Positions 47,424-57,916 of a DNA stretch of 64,000 bases are shown piece after piece (position 1 is the first letter of the stretch; every line of letters starts with the position of its first letter). The DNA comes from Spirometra erinaceieuropaei (taxonomy: Eukaryota > Platyhelminthes > Cestoda > Diphyllobothriidea > Diphyllobothriidae). The stretch covers positions 469,358 through 533,357 of the forward strand of contig CACRXP010000417.1 of the NCBI GenBank assembly GCA_902702965.1. Reading direction: 5' to 3'. The notes under the pieces were generated by a model. It ran no database searches, was not told the origin of the DNA, and was given only the letters and a program-made list of their open reading frames with translations. The translations under genes were made by a program, and so were the position numbers.

Positions 47424-47790
47424 CAGCTCCTGCTAAATAATATACGAAGAGGCATATGTTGTGTTCAAATCATCCCCTCTCACTAAGCAGTGGACCGCCG
47501 AGACTGTCTACGACGGACATTATTAGAAATTCCCTTACTAACATAAGGCAAGGATGAAGGAGGCAGGATTGGCCTGTCCCAACTTCTATCACTGGCAGGT
47601 GTTTCGTCATCACACCGCGCCGGCGACTAGAGTGAAACGTATGCGACAGTTCGATCGTCGCATATGACAGCGTCCGCCGTATGATTCGGTGAGTGTCCGC
47701 AACGCCAGTGACTTGCACGGGAATTAGTTTGAGTAACTTGAAGACCTGAACATGGCGTCTTACCACACACAATTACGCGAATGTTTGTCT
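47424..47790 (+). repeat. Repeat C, copy right of the PLE fragment
   Basis: It starts 'gacagctcctgctaaataat' and continues through 'cgactagagtgaaacgtatg' to 'gacctgaacatggcg', then joins a short RB tail ('cacacaattacgcgaatgtt'). Confidence 0.7.
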
Positions 47791-47919
47791 TCGTGAAAGA
47801 GGGGCGCCCACCGATCGCTTTAAGGGACTCATTCATCCCGTTGTGCCCTGGGAGGAGCACTCGGATTATTCGTTGGCCGTGCTGAAGCACTGCGCGTATT
47901 GCCAGCTCTGTGTTGACCG

Positions 47920-48165
47920 GAGGTTTGTATGAAACACACTTCGCAGCATATTGTTGTCGAGACACTTGTGCAGAAATAGAATCTGCGCATATGTAGACGC
48001 CTCTCGAAGGGCAAAGGTTTCCCACCGTCGAGCCGATCGGAGCGCTTCGCACCCAAAAAGATTCGGATTCTCACTCCGAAACGTCAGGCCGATAAATTTC
48101 TTGCTCCAGTGATCGCATCTTCATCTTGTGAACTGCTACCTGGAACTCGCCTGTTCGCTTCTATC
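47920..48165 (+). repeat. Retroelement-end repeat with CCGAAACGTCAGGC
   Basis: 'ctcactccgaaacgtcaggc', 'gataaatttcttgctccag' and 'cctggaactcgcctgttcgc' match 34990-35096 and 5950-6020. The CTGATGA box is absent here. Confidence 0.5.
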
Positions 48166-48169
48166 AGCC

Positions 48170-48560
48170 ATTTTTGACTTATTAACCGTCATTAGCCAAA
48201 CATACCGAACCCTGTGACCTGGAACACCTCGGGCATGATTCCGCGACTTGTTGGTTAGAAGTCCAACGCCACTACCTTCTGGGCCACGGGCTCGCTGTCC
48301 TGTCGGTAAGCGCCTCTCTACTACTGTATAGAGACGAGTGTAAATGACAGGACAACGAGCCAATGACTCAGTTGGGGACGTTGGAATTCTAAACAACAGG
48401 TCGCGGAATCGAGCCTCAGGTGTGCCACACCTCTGGGTTCGGTATGACTGGCTATCGACGACTAATAAGCTAGAAATGACCGTTCCAATCTCGTTGGCCT
48501 TTGTTGGTAGCGTCATTTTGTCCGTATTAATCTTCGTTTTGCCTCTTAAACGGCTCTGAT
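48170..48560. repeat. Head-to-head tRNA-Arg-like SINE pair
   Basis: 48170-48345 is on the minus strand and 48353-48560 on the plus strand. They meet at 'aatgacaggacaacgagcc'. Both have the A-box-like CTCAG region, a TTCTAA(A/C) anticodon arm and 'gggttcggtatgactggcta'. The layout is the same as 37045-37500. Confidence 0.7.
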
Positions 48561-48699
48561 ATGTGATTAAAACGAACAAAGCGTAGTTTGCTACCAGACA
48601 TGTTAGCATTCCCAAAAGGTTCCCAGTCACAAAATTCTTCCCCCCCCCCCCACTAGCCGATGCACATCACCGGTAGGACCGGCGTATTGCAGGACAGCA

Positions 48700-49300
48700 G
48701 ACAATGAAGTCTCCCACAGCTCCTGCTAAATAATATACGAAGAGGTATAACTTGTGTTCAAAAGCATCACCTCTCACCAAGTGGTGGACCGCCTAGACTG
48801 TCTACGTACGACTTCATTAGAAATTCCCTTACTGACATAGAGTAAGAATGAAGAAGGTAGGTTTGACCTGTCCCAACTTCTATCACTGGCAGGTGTTTCG
48901 TCATCACACCGCGCCGGCGACTAGAGTGAAACGTATGCGACAGTTCGATCGTCGCATATGACAGCGTTCGCCGTATGATTCGGTGAGTATCCGCAACGCC
49001 AGTGACTTGCACGGGAATTAGTTTGAGGTTAGACACACTTGCGCAGCATCTGTCACACTCTCTCTCTCCTCCGTCACCCACTTTCCTCCAATGACATGGC
49101 AGTGTCAGAAAAACCAGAGTGAACGAAGTGGCTAAAACTGGCCCAACTTCATGGTCAAGGCGACTCGCAATCCGCATGTTACATTCCGTTCCGGAGGTAT
49201 CAGTAGAGGACAAAGCGATATTGGATGGGGACAGTCTCCTCTTCTTTACAACCTGAGAACTAACTTGAGGATCTTAACATGGAGTATTCAACATTCCCTA
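48700..49300 (+). repeat. Repeat C, long copy
   Basis: It parallels 38010-38640 from 'ctcctgctaaataatatacg' to 'taacttgaggatcttaacat'. A short further piece lies at 49675-49790. Confidence 0.7.
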
Positions 49301-49399
49301 CAAACAGACTCAAACACATCATAGTTGGACGTTAGAGGGTGGGAAGAGTGTAGGCAGGTGCTGATGATGAGGTTCATTATAACACCGTAGATAAACGTG

Positions 49400-49660
49400 T
49401 GTAAACGTCGATAGAAAACGGGAGAGAACGCAGGTGGATGGTACGGCAGAGTCCGCACGTTCGCGCTCCAGTCCACACCCCCTGGTTCACACAAAAATGC
49501 CCAGGTTTTTAGCCAACAACAAAAACGGGGGTCCCAGTGTGCGCGACTTACGACGGCAACCGTGTCTGTTACCAAACCCCCTGAAATGTTGGCAGTTGTG
49601 GTGATGGGCAATCCGATAATGCCTAACAGAATCCAATATGTCCACAGTGTTGGTCCAGCT
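49400..49660 (+). repeat. RB repeat, partial
   Basis: 'cgctccagtccacaccccct', 'agccaacaacaaaaac' and 'atgggcaatccgataatgcc' in the family order. Confidence 0.6.
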
Positions 49661-50174
49661 CATCTACACTGGCTCACCCACTTTCCTTTAATGACATGAC
49701 TGTGTAAAAAAACAGATCTGGGGGTGGCTAACACTGCCTCAACTTCATGGTCAAGGCGTCTCAGAGTCCGCATTTTACATAGCATCATGGAGGCCACATT
49801 AGGAGTGACATATTGCCTTCTAACCATCAGTCCTTAGAGTGACCAAATGATCCGTCAGTTGCCAAACTTCCAAGCCAAGTCTGCTAACATGTCGTTATAG
49901 AATCAAGCTGGTCATCGGTATTGTGACGTGAAGATCTAGCCAGTGTACACCTCTCGCTCGCTCTGCCCTCACCAGAGCACCAGTCGACTGTCCGAGCCGG
50001 TCGGCCAATTGGGGGATGCGAGAAGACGCGCTGAATGGCGCGGCCTAGTGGCCTACACCCAAGGTGTCACCACAGGCGTGTCCAGGATTAATTGCGGGCT
50101 CGCGTGTACTCAGCACAGCCCAAAAAACGCTGACCGCATGAAAACACAAATAGGATTAAACATACGGCTACCTG

Positions 50175-50290
50175 TGTGGGGCATCGTAGCTCATGTAGCT
50201 AAAGTGCTGGCTGGCTTAAGACCCTCTCTTTACTGATGTGGTTTCGAATCCCACCGCGGTCGCCGAATTTTTCTCAGTTGGGTCAAAGTG
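50175..50290 (+). repeat. tRNA-derived SINE
   Basis: 'GGGGCATCGTAGCTCATGTAGC' (A box), 'GGTTTCGAATCCCACC' (B box) and the tail 'cgccgaatttttctcagttg' match the family at 39614 and 54869. Confidence 0.7.
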
Positions 50291-50851
50291 AACCTGACAT
50301 GCGTTTTGATTCGGCGCTTTTACAGCACAGCTCGTCCTGTGCCACCTCTTGTTTAAACACTAAGATGTCGACAGTACCATTACCAAGAAGTGTTGTTCGG
50401 AGAATATACTGAAGCCTGTCGAGGTATAAGGTTCCCCTAACTGTTGATTCTACAAAATGGGTAAAGTCCATGAAGTCCTGACTCCGTGATCCAAAACCAC
50501 ACACTCTGGCGGTTGGAGAGTCCTTACTGTTCCATGAACAGAGATAAAATGCAGCAACTGTGTGAATCTACTTCGTCACAAATGTAACGACATATCCCAG
50601 ACAGAGCTTGGTTCAGTAAACTAGGATATTCGAATTGGGCCAGAATACATATGTTTAATGCTACCCGAAATGCATAGTTTTCTCCCTTCAAACTTTCGAG
50701 TATTTGAACTTAATTTTTCATTTATCTCTTCCAAGATCATTTCTCGTACGTGTTCGTGGCTTTCAAGTGCAGTCAGTGGACGTCTCCGACTTCCTCTACT
50801 CGTTTGTAGCTGCGGGGTCACACTGTCAGTAGGATCCAGGCATTGAGTCAC
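50283..50851 (-). pseudogene. Decayed Tc1/mariner-superfamily transposase
   Basis: Two minus-strand frames line up as one broken protein. 50851-50621 reads SRGSRRRPLTALESHEHVRE, then REMILEEIN, NTRKFEGRKLCIS: the helix-turn-helix linker type 'GRPRT..e.V..mi......tRklA..l.is'. 50504-50283 reads VCGFGSRSQDFMDFTHFVES, TVRGTLYLDRLQYIL and VFKQEVAQDE: the DDE region type 'VWGGI...FVE.TVn...YL..l' followed by 'F.QDgAP'. The expected catalytic Asp in the last motif is Glu here. Stops and frameshifts lie between. It cannot be active. Family assignment is from motif order only. Confidence 0.6.
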
Positions 50852-50989
50852 CGTAGAAATTTTGACCTTACTTCAGCAAATGTCTCCCTTTTAATGCAGG
50901 AAGTTATGACGAATCACTGATTCTTAACTCCTCGTCGTGAGTTATGTTTCTGAAAAGAGCTCCTAGCGGACGAATTGACAAACCTGTGC

Positions 50990-51370
50990 CTTAGAGAGCT
51001 CATCACCATACGACAGTTCAAGCGTCGCGTCCGACGATGTCCACCGTATGCTCCGCAGCAGAGTGAGAACAGGGACGGTGACTTGTGCGAAGATTTATTT
51101 TACAGTGATAATAGACTTGCACAGCATCTATCGCAGTTTCTCCCCCTCCAAACCTGGACCCGGTGTCAAGACAGAGTCAAGAGGACCGGAGGCGGGGGGC
51201 GGGCGCAGGTGGGTGGCACGGGCAAGCATGCACCTTGGCGTTACACTCCACATCCCCTGGTCCACACAACAACTAACCAGGCTTTTGATTCACAACAACC
51301 ATGGGGGATAGCTGGGTCCCTGTGTACGCGACGTACGCCGGCAACCGTGTCCGCCACCGCCATCACCATA
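50990..51370 (+). repeat. RB repeat, good copy
   Basis: 'gacagttcaagcgtcgcgtc', 'acggtgacttgtgcgaag', 'acttgcacagcatctatcgc', 'acccggtgtcaagacagag', 'ggcgcaggtgggtggcacgg', 'ccctggtccacacaacaact' and 'cgccggcaaccgtgtccgcc' in order. Confidence 0.7.
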
Positions 51371-52723
51371 TAAGCACACGCACATGAACAGCCAACTTAA
51401 CTCAGGGTCTGGTTTGTTAAAAAGAAACGAGGATCCAGCAGTGTGCGGAATGGACTGGGTCCTCTAAGCGGACCAAGCGATCGGATGCGATGATGTCTAC
51501 GTGACATGGGGCAAGGGACGCGAGTTACTATTGGCTGCGCGCAAGGGTGTCATGCTGACAGGCGCTACACTATAGCGGAGTCTGCGGAAGTCTCGGAGGC
51601 GAATTGCACTCGTCGTGATCGGAAGATCGAGTGGCGTAGGCTAGTCCATGGTACCTCAATCGTCAGTGCGCGATCCACCTGTGCTTAGGTTACACGGAAC
51701 CCGATTTGTACGGCCGTTGTTCCCACCGCCGTCGTTGGCCCAGAGATCGAGCATGCCTATTCGCCGGTTCCTTTTATCGATTGGTTGAAGGCGACAAAGA
51801 CCAGTCTTGGGCACACTTTTCCCACCGAGGTTAACAACCTCAACAGCTAGCTCCTGGTTGGTTGGAACAGTTTCAGCTATTGCCTTCTGAGCAACATGTA
51901 CGTCCTCCTGTCCTAATAACTCCGTCTTCCACGACCTTTACTTCGGAAGGTCTTGCGTGTTCGTCCGTCGCATTTCACTGCAGGGAGCAGATTTAAATTT
52001 GCCGCATTGATAGCCTACAAGGAATTAACACGTCAGCGGCGCATGGGCAATTGTCCTTTTAAAGCGCCCTCCGCTAACAAAAGATTAAAAATTCTCTGTG
52101 TAGGCAACGAGTGTCAAACCAAGACTCAGGCTCTGTCGCCTACGACTGGCCCGCCACCTACTTGCTTTGACGTAACTGGACGACAGATTACTAACCAAGT
52201 GTGATAATTCTTAGTCCAGTTTTTCTCCTAGTTGGAACAGGCAATTTAGTTGGGAGGAGGGGTCGGGGGATGCGAACAGCGTAACTGGACATTAATAGTC
52301 ACCTTGAAAGTTATAATCATATGTGCATTGCATCTCAGCTTGTGGACGCCAGTTGTTAGCCTCCTATGTTAAAGAGGAGGGAGGGTCTCAAATCCAACGT
52401 ACGAAGTGTCCGGCCGACTAAATTACTATGGTCAGCACTGAACTCCTGCCTGTGTTAGTGCTTTAACGGAATTTTACTCGATAGGTGCAGGTCTATTGGA
52501 CGCATTTAAATGTAAGCTCCCCAATCCACTCCAAATAGACCTTTACATGCACTTTCAGCTCAGCGTTAAAGTTCCATTGCAGGTAACTGTCAATCGTTTT
52601 ATCGATCGCATGAAATGGATGTCTGCTGCATGGTTTGAGGAGCTAAGACGCTCATGTGGCCGTTGTTAACACAGGCAGATAATAGCGCGACATCAGTGAT
52701 AACCGGAGGGGCGGAATGCTGAA
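51371..52723. other. Intergenic, no gene seen
   Basis: Higher GC than the left of the window but no recognisable protein or repeat. Frames around 51953-52204 show no domain. Confidence 0.4.
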
Positions 52724-52879
52724 GATAAGAAGGAAAAAAAGAAATAGAAGGGGATGACGAAAAAAAGAAGATGAGGGATAATAATAATAATAATAATAAT
52801 AATAGGAAGAAGAAGAAGAAGAAAAAAAAAGAAGACGAAAGAAGAAGAAGAAGAAGAAGAAGAAGAAGAAGAAGAAAAA

Positions 52880-52940
<61 letters not shown>

Positions 52941-52941
52941 G
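52724..52941 (+). repeat. Long purine tract: (AAT)n and (GAA)n
   Basis: The plus strand is almost purely A and G from 52724 to 52941, apart from an (AAT)8 block at 52779-52804. The (GAA)n part, 52805-52940, contains long uninterrupted GAA runs. The apparent poly-Arg/Lys, poly-Ser and poly-Phe/Leu frames here are artefacts of the repeat. Confidence 0.95.
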
Positions 52942-53095
52942 ACGTGTTTCGCAAAGGAAAGCGCGATCAGCGTCGAGCAAGATGCCTGTGCTGGCCGGCT
53001 GCACTCCAGCGCGTCCCAGAAATCTCGCTCCCTGTCGTGCAACAAGCTTGCTGAAGTAAGTGTCTAGAAGAACAGGCCGGGTCACATGATACCGA

Positions 53096-53881
53096 GGTAA
53101 CAATCGGGAGATGGCACCTAAAAGTTCCCCATATCCAAAGCAGCCTGTCTTACGGGACAGGTCGTAATAGGGGGTTTATGAATGGTGGCTGGTCGAGATG
53201 TGCGATACTAGCCAAAGAAAGGCTTATTTGAACAGGTGAATGATCAAAGTTTGTCCGCTCTCCGTTTCGTTATTACAAAATGGGTCGCCAAAGCAGTATA
53301 GTGGTAATGGACGAGCGGAAGGCGTATAACCTTCTTCCCTCAGAAGGTTATCTACATTCCTCTGTTAACCACTCAAAGAACTGCAAGGACCCTAACACCG
53401 GACGGCACACCAATGACATTGAGGCATACTGGAGTAGACTGAAAAGGAAACTCCACGAGAGAGGCCCTGTATGTGGTCGAGCTGTGTGGGCTCACATAGA
53501 CAAAGTACAGTATCGTCTTTGGTTTGGCCTCAATGCCATGTCTTTGACAGATGCCTGGGAAATGTTCCTCTCCCATGTTGTGCAGACCTATCCTATTTAA
53601 AAGTGATTTTGTTTTGTAATAAACTACCATAATGCGAATGTATGCCGTATATTCAGGCGTACGTGTGTAACAATGGGGAAGGTTGGGTAACAGCGACCAT
53701 CGCCCATGTAACCTCTTGTGATGTTCGTTCGGCCGCCCCATTTTAGGCCGTCGCGGAAAGTCCAAGTGGTACGTGAAAGTAGGCCTGCAACCGCTGATAT
53801 TGCCAGAAGGCGTTCGAGTCCACTGTTAAAGGTATTATTTCTAGGTAGCAGATTTTTGGGTGCCATCTCCCGATTGTTACC
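53096..53881 (+). mobile_element. Merlin-type DNA transposon, internally deleted
   Basis: Terminal inverted repeats at 53096-53123 and 53854-53881 match at 27 of 28 bases (they begin GGTAACAATCGGGAGATGGC). The flanks are GATACCGA (53088-53095) and GTTACCGA (53882-53889), an 8-bp target duplication with one difference; 8-9 bp duplications are typical of Merlin. Inside is the C-terminal part of a Merlin/IS1016-type transposase. At 786 bp, the element is too short for a full transposase gene. Confidence 0.9.
53280..53600 (+). pseudogene. Merlin (ISXO2-like) transposase, C-terminal part
   Basis: The 106-residue frame has the late DDE motifs of the ISXO2/IS1016 family. VVMDERKAYNLLP corresponds to the 'sDgw.aY..L' block with the second catalytic Asp. 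YLHSSVNHSKN, DPNTGRHTNDIEAYWSRLKR is the 'VNHS..F.dp.tG.HTN.IE..W..lK' signature with the catalytic Glu. The N-terminal half and the first catalytic Asp are missing, so it is not a working enzyme. The ATG at 53280 is simply the first Met in the open frame; there is no evidence that it is a start. The frame ends within the element, before the right inverted repeat. Confidence 0.85.
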
Positions 53882-53889
53882 GTTACCGA

Positions 53890-54660
53890 GTCCAATAAGT
53901 CCGAGGTCCACGATTAACTGGAATAACATCATCGGTTTTGCCTGATAGATGCTTTACAGTCAGTTTACTATGGCTTCAGGGGTCTCACTTACACGACACT
54001 CCGCGGAACAGGAATTCCTCTCCGGTTCTCGATCCTTTCCACGGCTCAGCACCGATCCAGATCTTCCTAAAGGCTTTTGGCACTCTAAACTGCAGTCGTC
54101 CAGGACAAAATGCGCGGCAGGGAAAGTTTCAACTTTTGAACTACCATCATAATGGCTTTCTTCGTTTTTATTTCCCCAAATTATACTTTTTTGAGAAAAC
54201 CAACTGTGATTATTTGGTAAAGAAATTTCATTCGCTTGGATAATTCTACGGAAAATCTGGAAAAAAGCTTAACTTTAAGGAGTTAATCTAATCCTTCCAT
54301 GTGTTGTTTATCTGAATGGTAAATCGGATTTTCACCACAAACACGTAGTACTTGTCTTGAAGTGTATCCGGCTCACTATAACTTTCTCGGCCGCTTCATC
54401 TTCGTCATCGTGTTTACTTTCCTTCCGCAGGAGGACCAATCATCCCATCGGTCTATTTTAGCGTTTTGGGCTACGTTTTGCACGACTATTTGTCAAATAC
54501 GGCTTATTTTGTGCACGATAAAATACTGCCTGCGACTTGTAAGCGGATATCCCGTTAGCCAGCGCATACAGACCGCATGGAACATAGCACGGGGGAAGTA
54601 AAATACTTATTATTTAATATTTTTTTGTTTATTTTATATTTCATAGCTATTTTGGTAGAT
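53890..54660. other. Intergenic, no gene seen
   Basis: Short frames at 53938-54243 and 54362-54601 have no recognisable domains. Confidence 0.4.
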
Positions 54661-54663
54661 GTG

Positions 54664-54860
54664 TAATAATTCATATTAACTCAACTGTTAAAAACTCGGC
54701 GTCTCGGTGGTATTCGAACCCACGCAGCAAAGGGAAGGCTTTAGTAGAGCCAACGCTCTAACCATTTGAGCTACGAGGGCCCGCCGGACGACGCGAGTTT
54801 AATCACATTTAGGTCAAGTTAGCCGCCCAACCTACTGCAACGCCTGGAATCCACAAAATC
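54664..54860 (-). repeat. tRNA-derived SINE with 5' extension
   Basis: Minus-strand order: 'gtggattccaggcgttgcag' (5' extension), 'aaactcgcgtcgtccggcgg', A-box 'TAGCTCAAATGGTTAGAGCG', B-box 'GGTTCGAATACCACC', tail 'gccgagtttttaacagttg' and 'aatatgaattatta'. The extension is also present at 55095 and, degraded, at 60570-60640. This shows that the full element is longer than the copy at 39614. Confidence 0.75.
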
Positions 54861-54868
54861 TGATAAAG

Positions 54869-55005
54869 CGGGGCCCCGTAGCTCAAGTCGTTAGAGCGGT
54901 GGCTGTACTAAAGCCTTCCCCTTACTGCATGTGCTCGAATACCACCGAGACGCCGAGTTTTTCACAGTTGGGTCAATATGAATTATTCAATACCTGCTAA
55001 AATAT
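54869..55005 (+). repeat. tRNA-derived SINE
   Basis: 'GGGGCCCCGTAGCTCAAGTC', 'GTGGCTGTACTAAAGCC', 'GTGCTCGAATACCACCGAGA' and the tail 'cgccgagtttttcacagttg'. It faces the minus-strand copy on its left with only a few bases between. Confidence 0.75.
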
Positions 55006-55094
55006 ATATGAATCAAGTGAGCCTAGAAGTCGTCTGGTGGATTCTAGGTGAATTACTTAGGAAATTCTGCCTGGGCAGTCAACGTACTGAATCA

Positions 55095-55235
55095 GATTTA
55101 GTAGATTCCAGACATTGCAGTAGCTTGAGCGGGTAACTCGACCCAACTGCGATTAAACTCGCGTCGTCCGGCTGGGCTTCGTAGCTCAAGAGGCGCCGAG
55201 TTTTTCACAGTTGGGTCAGTATGAATTACTTAATA
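55095..55235 (+). repeat. tRNA-derived SINE with its B box deleted
   Basis: The 5' extension and A box ('TTCGTAGCTCAAG') join directly to the tail ('AGGCGCCGAGTTTTTCACAG'). About 60 bp, covering the anticodon arm and B box, are gone. Confidence 0.7.
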
Positions 55236-55469
55236 TTTATTTAATATACCAATGCAATTCTGTGTGCCTCTTCGCTCTTCAACTGACTGAAGAATTTGTA
55301 AAACTGAAGTTGGAAGTTAGTAGAGGCAACGTTTTCGCAGCGCGCACGTTTGTAGATAGTGGAAGGAACTTCGATTTCCAACTTTGTGCTTTTGAAAGAA
55401 TTTCATCAATAGCGAATCCGTGGCTTTGGCAGCCAGGACATAAATGGGGAGATTTTTAAAACGATAGGA

Positions 55470-55740
55470 AGGTGAGATGTGGTTATGCAGTAGCACCAGA
55501 TGGGCACAATACTGTTAGGGGTGAGGGTAAGTGATTAGGGTTCGGGGTTAGGGCAACTATTCCTCAACCACCCAAAGTACAACCGCGCGTACCCAATAGC
55601 TTTTCTTTTGCATGCAATTACTTGACCTCGTCGCCTGGGTGTTTCCCGGCCCCACTTGTAATAACCCCTATCACCACCGGTCCCGTATTACAAGCAGCTG
55701 GAGTCTTTTTACCTCAATTGCGGATACACAACCACATCGG
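55470..55740 (+). repeat. Repeat Q, diverged copy
   Basis: 'aaagtacaaccgcgcgt', 'cttgacctcgtcgcctgg' and 'ctatcaccaccggtcccg' match 35500-35680. A degenerate G-rich stretch ('gattagggttcggggttagg') precedes it. Confidence 0.6.
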
Positions 55741-56137
55741 ACCGAAAGGAATTCGGAGAGCAGAAGGTGCTCTGTACGTTACGCTACAGGTTAATAAAAC
55801 GACTGAAATTCTCCATCTTAATGAATTCGTCAGAATAACACGCTTGTCAGATGAAATTGCTGTCCTTAATTTCTGCTGTTGAAAAGTAAAAATGATTTTA
55901 CAGTTGCTAATATAAAATGTTCGCTTATGACGGCGAAAAAATGCAAAGGCGTGCACAAAAATGCAGAAACCACATAATTGTCATTCACACCTATTTCGCG
56001 GCGAGCGGGTAGGTTAGACATCGGTGGAGGGCAAGGCGTAAGAGAGCGAGAGAGAGAGAGATCAACAAAGCATCAAAAATGCCCAGAGGCGAGGGGATGG
56101 GGAGGACGACAGGAGAAATGCGTATGGCATAGGTTGG
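55741..56137. other. Downstream flank of the WD40 gene
   Basis: It contains a short (GA)n run near 56045-56060. I see no AATAAA on the minus strand close to the stop codon, so the polyadenylation site is undefined. Confidence 0.4.
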
Positions 56138-56636
56138 TCAGGTTGGGGGTGAAATTGGACGCCTAGTAGTCAAGAGCATCTCGATGGGATCGAAGACGAG
56201 AAGATCACCGGAGGAGCTGTCAATGGTAACCAGTGTGGGCAGAAGACGCTGTCCCGTTTCCAGACTTGACACTCTGCCTACAAAAAGTCGACTTCGCAGC
56301 GGACAGCCATGGTAGTCTGCGTGGCCGGGTGAGTCAAAGACCTGCAGGACACGACAGCGAAAGAGCTCCAGTTGGGAGGGCTCGCCGGAAGCTGACTTAA
56401 CTGACGACTGCATCATAGCGGGCCGAGAGCCGGCAGTGACTGCGCCGCCGGCGACATGGGGACGCGATTGGCCAGTCTCGGAGCGGGCGAATGGCCAAAC
56501 GCAGAGACGATCGGAAAGGCCGGAGAGAACACTGCCATCTGCGGACCAGCAGAGACGCAGGAGCCAGGAACCACCAGCGCTGGGCGCGTCAGAGGAGAAG
56601 CTGCGACGATGCCAAAATGCCGACCGATCGGGGTTC
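56138..56636 (-). CDS. WD40-repeat protein, last exon (possible Apaf-1-like propeller end)
   Basis: The acceptor 'ttttctgccacag' precedes 56636. The first base completes an AAG codon split with the upstream exon; 165 residues follow to a TGA at 56138-56140. Two propeller blades are visible: GGSWLLRLCWSADGSVLSGL ending SDRLCVW (residues ~20-47 of the exon), and LPTLVTIDSSSGDLLVFDPI near the end. A Ser/Ala-rich insertion separates them. Known Apaf-1 proteins end with a blade of similar layout and have a 'GGW...C.S.DG' blade just before it; that is why I suggest Apaf-1, but any WD40 scaffold is possible. The propeller would act as a ligand-binding or autoinhibitory platform. Confidence 0.75.
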
Positions 56637-56799
56637 CTGTGGCAGAAAACAAATGCGGACAAAAAACACACGATCAAGCTGACGCTGTTTGGTTACCTTG
56701 CCTGATCTCGACGATGTCGCTGAATCGACATTAAAAGTTGGCAAAAAAACGCGTCAGGAATACCAATATGCCGTCGGGGTGAAATTCCGCACCTAGACG

Positions 56800-57655
56800 T
56801 ACCGTAGGTGGGCAAACTCACTAAATAACAGTCGAAAATACGAAATGCGTTTTTGTTTCAGGATTAAATTGCGTTGAAAAACTAATCAGTTCGAACGAAC
56901 TTCTTTCCGGCTGTATGCAAAAATCTATACTCTGTAAAAAATGGCTACTCATGAAGCAGGCAGTTTTCTCATTGATTTCCGATGCGCGAGCAAATTCAAT
57001 TATATTCCATAGAAAACATGTATAAAATATTCCTTCCGTTGATCATTCGGTAAAAAATTACGTCTTCTTCCAATTTTATACTCGGAGGAAGGGTATAGTT
57101 CGGTTTTTAAAAAGTCCCTAATTCTGGGACATTTAAATACCGTGAAATGGCCGTTCATAAATCGCCATGTCTCTGCATTTACCAATGCTGCTTGCAAATT
57201 TTGCGGCATGGCTCATGGTATGGTTTTCCGTACGCGGAAAATATACGGGTTGTAGCTTTGAAAACCCGAATGCAAGTGTAACGGCAGGTCGGGGTTAACA
57301 ATTATTCGGGAATTGGAAAAGTTTTAAAGCCGAATTATACGCTTCTTTCGAGTAGAAAATTTGAAAACGTAATTTCCTACCGAATGAGCAAAAGAATGAA
57401 TATTTCTATGCATGTTTTTCATGAAATATGATTGAATCCTTATGGGCATCGAAGATCAAGGAGAAAAATGCATGTTAATTAAGTAGTTATTTTTAGTCAT
57501 GCATAGTTTTTTGCGTGTTGCCGGGAATCCTGAGGTAACTGAATTAAAATATAATTCTGCTGCATGATGATTAGTTTTACAAACCTACTCATTTAATCTT
57601 TTTGAAACGAAAACGCATTTCAGTTGACATTTCATGAGTTAGCCCACCTACCGTA
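56800..57655 (+). mobile_element. Foldback element copy F13 in the last intron
   Basis: Ends are TACCGTAGGTGGGC and the matching GCCCACCTACCGTA, 856 bp. Part of the left arm (the 'ggatgtcggc' block) is deleted, but the centre ('accgtgaaatggccgttcat', 'gtacgcggaaaatatacggg') and the full right arm are clear. It lies between exons 57917-58089 and 56138-56636. Confidence 0.85.
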
Positions 57656-57905
57656 CCACCACACGCCCCTGGCCCAGAACAGCCACTGGCTAGGATTTTA
57701 TACCAAAAAAGGTAAGGGATAGCACGCATCTCAATAGCTGCGGCGTGAAACGGCAACCTGTCGTGCCACCAGACCCCCGAAGTGTTGGCATTTCCAACAG
57801 TGCCTGTCGGACCCCGACTCAGCTCCCGTGTTGGTCCAGCGAGTCTATCGCGTGACCCTGATTTTGGGAGGGGAGAGTGCGTGCCAAGCAGAAGTGGGTG
57901 GTGGG
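57656..57905 (+). repeat. RB-family piece next to a splice donor
   Basis: 'cccccgaagtgttggcattt', 'gtgcctgtcgga', 'gttggtccagcgagtcta' match the 3' half of RB at 36790-36890. It ends in a G-rich run a few bases from the donor of the 57917-58089 exon. Confidence 0.55.
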
Positions 57906-57916
57906 GGGGCACTTAC

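Noticed and set aside
52599..53103. Frames rich in Leu, Phe, Ser or Arg over the GAA tract
   Set aside because: Low-complexity artefacts of the purine repeat.
55515..55560. Interstitial telomere repeat
   Set aside because: Only a few degenerate TTAGGG-like units ('gattagggttcggggttagg'); too short and irregular.
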